Below are positions 12,522-24,188 of a DNA stretch of 64,000 nt, piece after piece. The notes beneath the pieces are model-generated. The model made no database searches and was not told the origin of the DNA. It saw only the letters and a program-made list of their open reading frames with translations. The stretch's first letter is position 1, and each line of letters opens with the position of its first letter. The position numbers and the translations under genes are program-made. Origin of the DNA: Elysia chlorotica (lineage: Eukaryota; Mollusca; Gastropoda; Plakobranchidae); assembly GCA_003991915.1 (NCBI GenBank), contig RQTK01000132.1:653427-717426 (forward strand), given 5' to 3'.

Positions 12522-15500
12522 CTGAGGAATAAAACATGTATAGATATTGCTTATTGGATTGATGTCCATTAGTTGATAAATGTATCATAACTTCTTTACA
12601 GAAGTGAAAATATATCACATGTATACACTATGTACTATGCTATACACTATTTTAAACAAACAAACAAAATTCCTTCTTAAACAACTCAAATATGTGCTAG
12701 AAAAGGTGTGGTAAAAATAACTAGGTATGCCAGACAGTGAAGTGATCAGTCTCTGTCTCCCTCATTTTGTATTTCCTCTCTATTTTCTCATTTATCTCTT
12801 GCAATATCTAATCTTCTTCTAACTCTCTGTGATTTATTAAAATCAGGATTTTAATAGCTTTTTAATTTGTCTGTGTCAAAGTTGTTAGAATATCATTTAA
12901 GATAACTACAGGTTGACATTTGAGCAATTTGCTTAAGAGAGAAAGAAAGATGTTCCTTTTCTTAAATTAGCATCTTTTATTTTTGTTTTTCTACAATTAT
13001 TAAGGGATCTGTCAACTGTTGAGGAATAAAAATAGTGAAATTAAAAAGAAGATAAACACATTTCTTCTTTGAAGAGACATACACTGTTGAGCAACTTGAC
13101 CCAATTTGTTAAGAGTTTGTCTTACCACTTGTGATGCTTATGTATAAAAAACACAATGCAGGAGAGTTATTTTCATAAGCTTTTAGTCATTATCTTGACC
13201 TGGACTACTATTCCACTTTTAAGCCTTTTGATGACATACTTTTTCCCAAATTCCTATTGACATTTAGATGAGTAATCGGCATGAGGCAAGTAATGACACA
13301 CTTTACATCAAGAACAGATGTGGCTGATCATCATATGTTAATAATTGTATCTTTCAACTCAATAAACAGAAACTGTTTCTTGTTTCTCTTGTTATATATT
13401 TTTATCTTTTATTTCTTTCACTTTAACTTTTTTTTTTAAAGCCCTAGATATTAGGTGTCAAATTTCGTTTCCCATAAAAAAAATATGTTAACACAATCTG
13501 CATTTAAGGTTTCTTTGTATCCTATTAGTTGACATTTTTTTTTAATACCGTCTCAGGGTATGGACACAATTTTTTGTTTATACTTAACATTTCATAATGT
13601 TATGCTTGCTATCTGAAGCCAATTTTCTGTCCACATTACAAAGGTATTGAATCATCAAAAAAGTTCAGCATAATTATAAACCCAGCACAATTGCTAATTC
13701 TGTAGAATGGAAGCAATAAGCCAAAACTGTGATGTCATAACCTTTCCTACATTGGCATTTTAAATGAATTCCACACGGCAGAAAACAAATTGGTTAGGAG
13801 CTCTGAAATATTGGATTTTAAAGGGCCAGACAAAGGTTCAATTTCAAGTCTTTCTGCCGGTGGAACATTTTATATCAACCTCTTCAAAGATCCCACTACA
13901 TGAAGGTATAGCATTTGTAGGACAAAGACCAAAACAGCACACAGTCTGCCTCCTACGTCAGGTGGAGACAGTAAATCGTTCTTTTTTTCCACTGTGATCT
14001 ATTTAAAGAAAAAGTAAACACTATTTATAACAAACCTTACCTTGTCTAATGATTTCCGATCCATATAATTATTTTGAATTATTATTTGAACAGAGAAAGC
14101 ATGAGCCCAAGATGCTTTGTTATTGTTTCTGGGGAAAAAAAGTGATATGACAGTTATGTGCAGACACACATGAAAAAATGAAAAGAACTTTTTTTTTTCT
14201 TTTCTGTATAATTATTCAGTAAAGATCTTGTTCTACTTGAAATTCACTAGTACTCTTATTTCAATCTATGAAAACTATTTTTTTCATGAATAATGAAACT
14301 TTGAAAGGTTGAGTTTATATGCATAGTGTTTCTGTAGAAATGTCGCTATGTATACGCACTAAATAATAAGTATTGTATTTGTACCCCTCTAATAAACAGA
14401 AACGCTGTATACTGTAATATTTCTATTTCACACTTTATTGAGAGCTAGAAAACAATTTAACTAGTAGAGACACTGATAATGCCAACTGGATCAATATTTG
14501 TGTTATTGAACTTATACATTTAAACAAAGATACATTGAATCACTAGATACAACCTTTTGACATATTTTTACTGAACCCTGATCTGCCAACCTTTTTTTTA
14601 CTGAAAATCTGTAAGTTTATCATATGGAAAATGTGCATCACTGGAGTTTCCCTTTCTTCAACTGCTTGACCAAACAATAATTTAGGTGGTCAAAACTAGA
14701 TAGTGAATATAGTAAAATTTGAACAAAAATATAGTGCGTACAGCCAAAATTGTGCACTAAGGTATATAGTGCATATCTACACTCCCAATTTGAAATTGAA
14801 ATCTTGGTTATAAATTTTCAAGTTAGTAAATTAGGCCAACTAAAATTAAAAAATTGAATCTTGTCAAGTCTGCTGATCTCATTTAGATCTAGATTAGATT
14901 GTAGTCGAACTATCGATTCTCTAGATCTAAAGCTAGGCTCTCCTTGAGTTTTGTGGTCCCTAACCTGTGGGCAATGAAATGGGTGGGTGGGCAGAATTTG
15001 ATTATTAAAATTGAATTTAATATACCTGCCAGTTGTACTCCCTATCATTTTGTTGTTTAAAGAAAATGTAAATTGAATTAAAAAAAATACCTGCCAGCTA
15101 TAGATCTACTCTGCCTTTTAGTTGTTTTTTTTTTTTTGGTTTAATTGAATTGTGATTTGTTTGGTTAAAAAAGACATGGATTGTTTATTTAAACACGGGT
15201 GCAATGGGGGCAGGGAAGAGGGATGGGGACGAACATACGCAAGCACATAAAATTGATGTGTTAAGCAACCAACTCAACTCTCTCTCTCACACTCGCTTGC
15301 TCTGTCTGTCTGTCTGTCTCTCTCCTCTCTCTCCAAGGGTTGGCTGACTCCGATGTAGGCCCCTAATCGAATCCCACCAACTCGCCCATTTGATCACCCA
15401 CAGGCTAGTGACTACAAAACTCAAATAGTGCCTAGAGCTAGTCTAGACATAATCTATATTCTAGGTTAAATTTTTTAGTGCAAACCCGTCATGTCAGCTA

Positions 15501-16187
15501 CCTGAAAATCTAGATTAGATCTAAACTAATTGTGGGAAGTCTTCGATATAGGTACTGGAATTGGATCTAGAATCCAGATTCTATTCCATATAGATTTTCT
15601 ACGCGCATTAAAAAAGTTTATGAGAATCTGTCTAGATCTAGATTTTAGATCTACATATAATCTACACCAATAATCTAATTAGGAAATAAGATAAATCTAA
15701 CCTTGTAACAAGTCAGGGTGGTCTTTCACTTTGTATTTTGCCTTGTTTCTCGGGACCAAGGAAGCCTGTGAGCCAGGAAAACCCACTGGGCCCTAGCAGT
15801 TGTGCAGCTGACCGTGCCTCAGTTGCTTATCACATGATTTCGTGGGCATGTGACCTAGAGCGATTGTAAACTAAAAAAAGAGTTGTCGTTTAACAGCTGT
15901 GTCTACGTTGTAACATGTGACTACCTAAACGTTAGTTTGTCTAGGTAGTCGCAAAGATATATAAATAATGCTATTAATTTATATATCTATGGGTAGTCGT
16001 AATATTCCTAAAAAATAGCGCACGGCTATTTCGCTGTCACTCGAAGTTTTGAAAGCATAGGAAACGGTGATATGTGCTGGGATGATGTATATATATGCAT
16101 CAGTTGAACCAGTTCTTATCTCTTAGGCTGGGTGTGTTAGGTTTATACTTCTTTTCCCCCCATCTGTCTGTCTGCATGTCTATCTGT
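12522..16187. other. Upstream region of GRN-A without recognised coding exons
   Basis: No confident protein-coding exon was found. It holds candidate 5' UTR donors for GRN-A near 14041 and 15705 (minus), a TCTAGATC-rich patch at 14880-15660, a (TC)n/(TCTG)n stretch at about 15279-15332, and a possible decayed Cys-rich half-granulin remnant at about 13855-13965 (minus). Confidence 0.4.
15820..15930. promoter_or_regulatory. Candidate GRN-A promoter with three CATGTGA (M-box/CLEAR-like) sites
   Basis: Three copies of the MiT/TFE-type core lie within about 90 bases: CATGTGAT on the minus strand at 15829-15836, CATGTGAC at 15847-15854, and CATGTGAC at 15914-15921. They lie about 3.3 kb upstream of the GRN-A signal-peptide exon. 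Candidate 5' UTR splice donors between them and the coding start (GACAAG|GTAAGG ending at 14041, minus; ACAAG|GTTAGA near 15705) fit a transcript starting here. Known: mammalian GRN is a TFEB target. Use in this genome is inference. Confidence 0.3.
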
Positions 16188-16773
16188 CTTCTTCTTCTTC
16201 TTCTTCTTCTTCTTCTTCTTCTTCTTCTTCTTCTTCTTCTTCTTCTTCTTCTTCTTCTTCTTCTTNNNNNNNNNNNNNNNNNNNNNNNNNNNNNNNNNNN
16301 NNNNNNNNNNNNNNNNNNNNNNNNNNNNNNNNNNNNNNNNNNNNNNNNNNNNNNNNNNNNNNNNNNNNNNNNNNNNNNNNNNNNNNNNNNNNNNNNNNNN
16401 NNNNNNNNNNNNNNNNNNNNNNNNNNNNNNNNNNNNNNNNNNNNNNNNNNNNNNNNNNNNNNNNNNNNNNNNNNNNNNNNNNNNNNNNNNNNNNNNNNNN
16501 NNNNNNNNNNNNNNNNNNNNNNNNNNNNNNNNNNNNNNNNNNNNNNNNNNNNNNNNNNNNNNNNNNNNNNNNNNNNNNNNNNNNNNNNNNNNNNNNNNNN
16601 NNNNNNNNNNNNNNNNNNNNNNNNNNNNNNNNNNNNTCTTCTTCTTCTTCTTCTTCTTCTTCTTCTTCTTCTTCTTCTTCTTCTTCTTCTTCTTCTTCTT
16701 CTTCTTTCTTTTTCTTCTTCTTCTTCTTCTTCTTCTTCTTCTTCTTCTTCTTCTTCTTCTTCTTCTTCTTCTT
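16188..16773. repeat. (TTC)n microsatellite with assembly gap
   Basis: Uninterrupted TTC triplets run into 371 N at 16266-16636 and resume to about 16773. Long Leu, Arg and Lys runs read through this block are artefacts of the repeat. The true length is unknown. Confidence 0.97.
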
Positions 16774-16982
16774 TTCTTTTTGCTATAGCTATTTTCCTCC
16801 ATCTTTTCTTTCTTCTTCTAATTGCTGTTGTTATTCTTCTCCTTCTTTTCCTTTTAACAAATAGGAAGAGATACAAAATTGACCTATCTTTTTGATTTTA
16901 ATGAAAAAAAAATTACCTATAGAAGCCTGAAATCTGTTATGTGACCTGTAACCGTTCTACCCCCCCCCGCCCCTCCCCCCAG

Positions 16983-17971
16983 GCGTGTTGCTGTCTTTTA
17001 GTACATCTACGGGCAGTTACTGTGGCATCTTGAACTGTAAGGAAGAAGCCACCGCGCTGCCGGGACCCATCCTAACACTCAAGAAGATAGAAACCCTGGT
17101 TGTGTTCTCTAAATCTGGCGATAAGTTCACCACCGTTGTTCGCCTCGAGAATTATGGCCAAACACTGAAATTGGACACTGAGGGTTGGAATATCGAAGGG
17201 AACATAACCGCCGGTAAGGCCAATTTGAACATCGTGTTTAAAGAGCAGAAATATTGCGCTGGTGACTTTACGTGCCAGGTCACTGGCGAGGACGCATTCG
17301 GCAGACTTTTAACGGAGAACTCGAACATTCATATTCAGAGTAAGCTTAAATCCACCACGATCCCCAAGCTCTCGAACCTGTCCATCGCTGTCCACCGAGG
17401 CTTCTCCCGCGCAGAGAAAGAACTGGACAGAAGGATGTCCATCAAAACGAAGTTGCTGTTGGAGAAATTTGGTCGGCTGACAGAAACCTTCGCTTCAACA
17501 ATGAAAGATTCTGAAAAATCTTTGGATGAACAAGTATGGAAACTGCTTGGGCATCTGGATGTCCTGATTGAAAAATTAAAATACCCGAAAAAGGAGACAA
17601 AAGACACTAAAAAAGACGACACCGACACCGACGACAGCTACGACGAAGAGCTACAATTTGTTATATCCCTACTGTTTGTAGACCTTCGGGCGAAAACTAT
17701 ACCGGAAATGATAGAGAGCATAAGTAACGGTACACTCAACTTTGCAATGGAACCAGCAAACGCTGTGAGAAACGTGTCTGAAAGTTTGGAGAATGACCTC
17801 AACAGGACGTCAGAGTTTCTGCAATCTTTGGGACAGCGCTTCCGCGACTTCAAAGCTTATGACGACCAGGTTGTTCTTTCATTGAAGGAAGAGGTGGAGA
17901 ACTTTCGAGAGATACTGGGTGCGGGAACCAATGCCAAATGCTCTTTCAACGAGGCATCAGACTCGGAAAAG
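16983..17971 (+). CDS. Large exon: Ig-like domain plus helical/coiled-coil region, immune-receptor-like secreted protein
   Basis: Open from an acceptor (C-rich tract ending CCCCAG at 16982; alternative TCTTTTAG at 17001) to a strong donor AAAAG|GTGAGC at 17971/17972. Numbered from the codon at 16985, residues about 13-120 look like an Ig fold: C18, and an F-strand-like AGDFTC with C97, followed by QVTGEDAFG. Residues about 125-315 are Glu/Lys/Leu-rich and probably helical or coiled coil, interrupted by an acidic block DDTDTDDSYDEE (211-222). Five N-glycosylation sequons support secretion. Composition is clearly more GC-rich than its flanks. The layout resembles the Ig plus interceptor region of molluscan FREP/CREP Ig-lectin proteins, but no fibrinogen or C-type lectin domain is visible. 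If the donor is ignored, the frame stops at 18032-18034. No signal-peptide exon is confirmed upstream. Confidence 0.6.
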
Positions 17972-18057
17972 GTGAGCGTAGACTACAGCACTACCTCAGA
18001 TCAAAACCAAGTCAGACCAGATCTTGAAGTTTAATTATTGTTATCATTACTATTAAT

Positions 18058-18077
18058 CTCTCTCTCTCTCTCTCTAT
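18058..18077. repeat. Short (CT)n microsatellite
   Basis: Pure CT dinucleotides immediately downstream of the read-through stop of the Ig exon. Confidence 0.9.
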
Positions 18078-19851
18078 CTGCATTTTTCTCTCGCCTCTCA
18101 AACTTTAATCTTTTTCAATGCTCCTCTTTTTTTTCGCATCAGCCTTCAGATAATCGTTTGCTTTACATTTGAGCCAACCAACTCGTTCCCATAATCTCCT
18201 CTTGGTGTATTTGTAGTTTAAAGCCTCTTATGTTTTGATAGAACTCTCATACGCCTACGGGGAAAGATAAACGTTCATGCTTTTTACACTCACTCAGTGA
18301 GATGATTCATTTCATAGAACTATTCTTGTTTGTCGTTATTCGTCCTTTTTCTCTTTTATTTTCACGTTGCAACTTTTCTCTACTAGAACCTGTAGTTTTT
18401 CGCTAAAGTGGGAATCAGAAAGTATTTTAAGAAGAATGTTCTCGCTTTGATTGTCTTTCCTCCTCCTCCTCCTCTCTGTCTCCTACTCATACCTCTACTC
18501 CTCCGCTTATCCTCCTTTACCTCATTCGTTTTCCATGGTTAGATAATTTTATGGAATTGGATTACTTTGCTTAGGTTTCAAAAGAAATCAGCCATTATTA
18601 TTAATTGTTTAAGGAATAAAAATATAAAATTAAAACAAAATTAATAATTTTCTTCAGGAACGATCAGGTGTGAAAACGTAAACAGGGAAAATGGAAATTA
18701 ATGTCCTTGCGAATGTGAAGATGTGCAGTTTCCTATCCCAAGAGTCCCTAGCATTCTTACTGTTTTGAAGAACTTATTGGATATGCTTACAAAGAATGCC
18801 TCATGTGCAGATTTTTCCTTTTGAGTTGTTCTTTTAAATTATGAAAAAAAAAGTAAGTGAACAACTGTTACTGTTAGCAACTAGAAGACATTGTCACTCC
18901 CGATTAAAATGGATACTTTTCTCCTAGTTTTCGCGGCGAATGTTATAAAGTCAGGGACATCAGCTGAGATGCGAATAGGCTTGTTTGTTTGTTTTGTTGC
19001 TATAACCCCTAAATAAGCTATATAGTGGACAGACCCCAAGACTGATGTCTGGCAATTTCACGTGACAGGATTGGGGAGACATAGAGCCAGGTGGCCTCTC
19101 AGTCGACTGAGTTAACAGCGCTCTCATTCAAGACCACAATGCAGATCAAAATAATTCGACAACTGGGTCGGTAGTGCTCTGGGCTGATGAACGGGAGTGT
19201 CAAGGTTTAATTCTGAAGTGATGCACGTACAACGTCAGCACTATATCGGATATAATGATGCATATGAGAAACTAAACGACACGTGAAACAAATGTAATAT
19301 TACTATGATTTCTAATCTCTAAAACAGAATCACCACTGTGTTACTACCTTAGTAGATCGTTTGTAGGCCTACGTTTTATGACAATAATTATTGAAGTTTA
19401 AAAAACAGTATCACTCAACAGTGACTTAATACTTATATAGGATGTTGTGAAAGAGTTAGACAAAATAAGAGAGATGGCACTGACTCATGGTGCCTTTCAA
19501 CGATGCTCTATTACAATTAGAAAAGAGCATATATATTGAAATCAAAGATAAGGAGACACACAGAGTGGGAAAGAGAAAAATGGGCAGACAAAAAAGAGAG
19601 AGCTATAATAGACATACCAAAGATCTTTCTACATTTTTGGAAATACTGAATTGCAGATTGAATTTTAACCATGCATATAATAGCATACATCAAGGTTTTT
19701 AATGGTTGCCAATCAATGGCAGTTTGTACAATTGATACTTTTTTTAGAAGAGTGATACAATTGTGTGTGTCGACAGAGACCCATAAAGAGATAAAGAACA
19801 AGACAATGAGCAAGAAATAAAGATGTGGGTTTTGAATGTGTGAAATGTGTG

Positions 19852-19854
<3 letters not shown>

Positions 19855-19910
<56 letters not shown>
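19855..19910. repeat. (GA)n microsatellite
   Basis: Pure GA dinucleotides, about 28 units. Confidence 0.95.
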
Positions 19911-19915
<5 letters not shown>

Positions 19916-20865
19916 CGATTAAGAGGAGTCAGGGAAAATGGCAGGCCTACAGATGTTTGATTGTACATATTCTGTCAATTTCTTTTCTTTCATTTAGGAG
20001 CCTTCAACTAACTCCTGGCCGAACCAGATTTACAATACTTAAAATAGCACAGCCCTATTGCCTGCGTCGGTATAATTTCTCCTCTTTTACGGTTTTTATT
20101 TATGGGATCGCCAGTATGAGAAGAAGGAAGTTTATAACGGTGTCGGTGGTTTTGCACATTCCATTTACATTTATAATGAAAGGTCCCATACCCAATGAGA
20201 CAAAGGCGGAATTATTAGTTGTGATAGGGATATTTTAAATCACATTCACAATGCCAGGGATTCCATATCCGGCAAAAACGGTATCTCGCAGTTTTACAAG
20301 GACTTATAAGTACTAAATTATTGGTTTGTAAAACTGGGATGCCAGTTATCAATTCGATTCATAAACATCCTAAGCATAGACATTATGGAATAATCTTCCG
20401 TTCCTGGATAGATTGTTATTGGTTTTTCTCCCAGTTATTTTCATGTCATGCTTGTTTGATTTATGACGCATAATCTATGGAGTGGGCTCAAGGGTGGAGG
20501 TGACGATGACAAGTTGCACTTTTATTTCTATCATTGCTCTAAGTATCGCCTTCGCCACTAACGACAATGGCGATCGTATAATATCACAAAAGTGCAATGC
20601 AGCCACGCTGGAATAATATTGTGAATGTTTATGTATCTGATCATCAAGATTAATTTCCAGCGGTATGATAGGCATTAAGTCTTCAAAGTCAATCTCTGTC
20701 TGAGGAACGAGCTCTGATTAGCGATGTTGGGTCATGTTTTGATAAACTACACGTTTTGGCACCTACGGCAGATTCAATTAATAACTTATTATTCGATACC
20801 GGTACATTAACATTTCTCCTAAAATTAATATTAGGAGAAAGAGAGACAGGGAGAGTTGATAGACA

Positions 20866-20868
<3 letters not shown>

Positions 20869-20912
<44 letters not shown>
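20869..20912. repeat. (AG)n microsatellite
   Basis: Pure AG dinucleotides, about 22 units. Confidence 0.95.
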
Positions 20913-20916
<4 letters not shown>

Positions 20917-23147
20917 GTAAACAAATTACACTGCATGGTTTTTTATCTACATAATATTGATTTGTAAAATGATCAAGTTATACATTAAAATTACAGAGCT
21001 GAACAAACCATCCTGGATATTATTTTTTTTTTCTTCTTATTTCTCGATGATGTAGCTTTGTCTTTTTTTCCAAGTAATTATTATTCTGATATTCATGGTA
21101 GCAAACTGGTTTGGTAATAAGGTTCTTGGTTGGAAATTGACGAATATTAAGCTGTTATTCATTGGTAAGAAAACTATTATTCAACATATCAGAGCAATCA
21201 TTTAGATATTTTTTTCTTTCAGACTTTTTGGATTATTCAAGCTAGAAAAACATGTAGCGAAACAGAGCTTTGAACATCTCTAAAAAGAAAAATTGACTTA
21301 CAAGTACATTGAATATAAAAACATATAAATATGAGGCCAACGTGGCTTGATTACTCGTTTTTCAGTGTGTGTTTTCTTAAAAAGTTAATCTAATACCATG
21401 TAGCAAGGAAGTGATAACATGCAAAACATGGCACTGATTCGAATTCTAATGAGCTCATTTGATCTGATATTTTAACCATAAATTTCCGAATGGAGCATAT
21501 GGCTGGAGCATAATTAATGTGAACGTCAGGAATTCATACAAAGTACTTGAAATCGTAGTGACCCTTAGCGCCAAGGGTCAGTCCTCTAGACTTCCACGGG
21601 AAAGCTTTATCTCACTCCAGTTGGTTTATTTTAAGATATTTAAACATCCTGGTAGTAGACCTAAAAAACCCAGGTATCTAAACCATTTACGGAGTGGCAC
21701 TAGTTTTATGCATATTACCTCTTAACTATGTGAATTTTAAAAGATAATCACATTGAGCGGTAGCCTAAGACTCGTCGTAAGCCTTTTTATTTGCATATTC
21801 TTACAACAAGTGTAAGCTTAACCAGACAGTTGTACTTACGACCCTAAGACCAGTACACGAGTTGTAGCCGAAGGGCTTGCCACCAAGAGTCGCAAGTACA
21901 TGTACAGCGTCGCTGTAGCTTACAACTCACTTAAACCTTCTTATTCGTCTTAAGCTGACCACAACGTTGTAGGCTACTTACGACCTTAAGACCTGCACAC
22001 GTATACATTATTACAGTTTTTAATTCACCTGAGTACATTTTTAGTATGCCTACATTCATGTACTTAAGACAATTTAGCCTTTATGCACACTTTTTATTTG
22101 ACTAAGACCTGCTAAGTTGTAATGACACATTCAGTTAGATCATAAGATTTAGAAGCACTGCCGATTAGGCTGATTTTGTTCGTGGTGCTACGGCATAATA
22201 ATATGTTTACTTTAGCTATTTCAATAATAATTGTGATGCTATAGCCTTCTTTTTTTAGAGTGTTCTTATTCAACCATCATTAGTAAGGCTTCCAATATTT
22301 TTGGAAGCCTTGCTCGTTAGCATTCAAATCCTGTGATGAAAGCCGTTGTTAAAGATTAGTTAGGCATACGCGATTAAAAAGAAGCAAAAACAAAAACCCA
22401 AACAAATGAAGAAAAAGGAAACTCCAAATATTTATTCACAGAATACAAACATTGTTTAAAATTAGGCGTTAATACATGTATTTTTTATAATAAAAATAAA
22501 AGTACACACAAACACTTGTCTATCTTTTATTTTGTAACACCTTCTCATCATTTAAATTATGCCTAGATTAAAAATCCTCAAAGATGACGCATTCACTTCG
22601 TACAATTTGTTTGTATTATACATCTGTCTGGAAAGAAAAAGAAACGAAAGATAAAACAAGTAAGGACTGAAAATGAGAAAATGAAAGGATCACAAACATT
22701 TAATCTGAATTAAATTATGGGAAGCAATCGTTAGAAATCAACAAAATGCTTGTATGGATGAATTCTAGATAATTATATTCCCAGAAGTCTAAGTCGCTTA
22801 AAAGTATGACAGGTAAAACAATAACAGACTGTTACTCCTTCAATTTGGTAGCGCTACTGTTGCATCCGCTTGACGCACGGTTAGTAGGCCTATCAGAAGA
22901 ATTTCACAAAATAAGAAAAAAATTTAAAAAGGCTGAGTGATAATATAATTCTATTCTATCTGTAAGGAAATGTGCACAAACCGAAACAAACTACTTTCTA
23001 TCATTATGACTTATACTGTCGAGCACCGCAAAAATTAAACTTTACGGCAGATAATAAGGTGGGTCTCTAACAGGGGTGGGTTGGGAATTTATATAGCGCA
23101 ATATAAATGAGGATAAAACAAATGTTATCTTCATAAGTTTAACCTAC

Positions 23148-23310
23148 CATATCACCAAAACACAGAAAGCTCTACACTTCACTGAGAAGGTTTCGCTGGC
23201 AGCTTCGTAAACCAGGTCAGAACATCGTCACCCAACTGACACTTTTGTGCAGTGGTATCACAGGTGTAGCCGTTGGGGCAGCAATGGACTTTATCAGAGC
23301 AACATGTAGC
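23148..23310 (-). pseudogene. GRN: Duplicated GRN-B last coding exon (copy A), probably not in the main transcript
   Basis: Coding part 23179-23310, 43 codons plus TGA, identical to the functional exon except LPAKPSQ in place of LPAKPAQ. Splice sites are intact (acceptor TTCACAG, donor GTAGGT). It lies beyond the polyadenylation signal of copy B. Its upstream partner in the same unit is truncated, so it is a relic or an alternative terminal exon. Confidence 0.65.
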
Positions 23311-23562
23311 CTGTGAACAAAGTGTAGTTCCAAGGGGTAATACTTCTGACTCTTGATCAAATATGGGACATTACTATAATTTATCAAATTGGGTTAATAA
23401 CATTATTCTCTTATTAACTCTTTCTTTCATGAAAAATTTTAGCTAATAATTATGTGCATTATGATACGGGAGCTAGCAAATAATTTATATCTAGTTACAA
23501 CAATATTACCCCCCCCCCCTTTTTTATACTTAATTATTCAGCTTTCATCTTGAGAAACTCAC

Positions 23563-23627
23563 TTCTGGAAAGGGGCAACACCCATATCCATCTTCGAGGA
23601 GTGGACAGCAAGTATTTCCATTCGCTC
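23563..23627 (-). pseudogene. Truncated penultimate GRN-B exon at the duplication junction
   Basis: Matches the 3' end of exon 25127-25351 (NTCCPLLEDGYGCCPFPE and donor), then switches abruptly to the repeat-unit start sequence. Only the last part of a granulin half remains. Confidence 0.75.
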
Positions 23628-23792
23628 TTATTCGACCATCATTAGTAAGGCTTCCAATATTTTTGAAAGCCTTGCTCGTTAGCATTTAAATCCTGTGATG
23701 AAAGCCGTTGTTAAAGATCAGTTAGGCATACACGGTTAAAAAGAAGCAAAAACAAAAACCCAAACAAATGAAGATAAAGGAAAGTCCAAATA

Positions 23793-24188
23793 TTTATTCA
23801 CAGAATACAAACATTGTTTAAAATTAGGCGTTAATCTTTAATACATGTATTTTTTTATAATAAAAATAATAGTACACACAAACACTTGCCTATTTGAAAA
23901 TGGTTGTACAACTTTGTTTGCACCATGGGCCAAACTGATAAGGAGAACAAGAGAAAATTTATTATTAAAAAAAAAACCGAAGAAAAGCTTTTAGTTTTAT
24001 CTTTCATTTTGGAACACCTCATCATTTAAATTATTTTGCTATTGATTTTTTGTGTGTGTTGTAGTTGCTGTTTTTGTTTTGTTTTTTCTTTGTTTTTTGT
24101 TTTTGTCTTTTGTTTTTTAGGCCTAGATTAAAAATCCCTAAACATGGACGTATTCACTTCGTACAATTTCTTTGTATTATACATCTGC
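23793..24188 (-). other. GRN-B 3' UTR exon with polyadenylation signal
   Basis: The minus strand reads CTTTTTCTTCCCAG before GCAGATGT at 24188, a good acceptor matching the donor after the stop exon. AATAAA is at 23793-23798. A parallel copy with acceptor at 22627 and AATAAA at 22431-22436 lies downstream. Its right half carries extra T/G-rich sequence absent from that copy. Confidence 0.55.

Larger units (their letters stand above)
18080..22255. other. Intergenic or intronic region, no recognised gene
   Basis: Searched downstream of the Ig exon on the plus strand for fibrinogen-like or C-type-lectin-like exons; none was recognised. It contains (GA)n at 19855-19910 and 20869-20912, possible degenerate tRNA-like sequence near 19070-19210, and a short direct repeat (ACTTACGACC..AAGACC) near 21833 and 21976. 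The long open frame that crosses the GA repeat at 19825-20238 is judged spurious. Confidence 0.4.

Noticed and set aside
14818-15048. 76-codon minus-strand open frame near GRN-A 5' region
   Set aside because: No homology recognised, composition like surrounding AT/TCTAGA-rich DNA, no acceptor.
16095-16175. MHQLNQFLSLRLGVLGLYFFS as a signal peptide exon for the Ig gene
   Set aside because: Hydrophobicity is moderate, it runs straight into the microsatellite, and no convincing donor in phase with 16983 was found.
16095-16895. Long open frames rich in Leu, Arg or Lys on both strands
   Set aside because: They are translations of the TTC/GAA microsatellite and the N gap, with no domain and no independent coding evidence.
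19070-19210. Two tRNA-like stretches
   Set aside because: A- and B-box resemblance is weak and no stem pairing was evident; not strong enough to list as a SINE.
19825-20238. 137-codon plus-strand open frame with an Arg-Glu run
   Set aside because: It is kept open by the GA repeat; the rest shows no family, and no splice or start evidence supports it.
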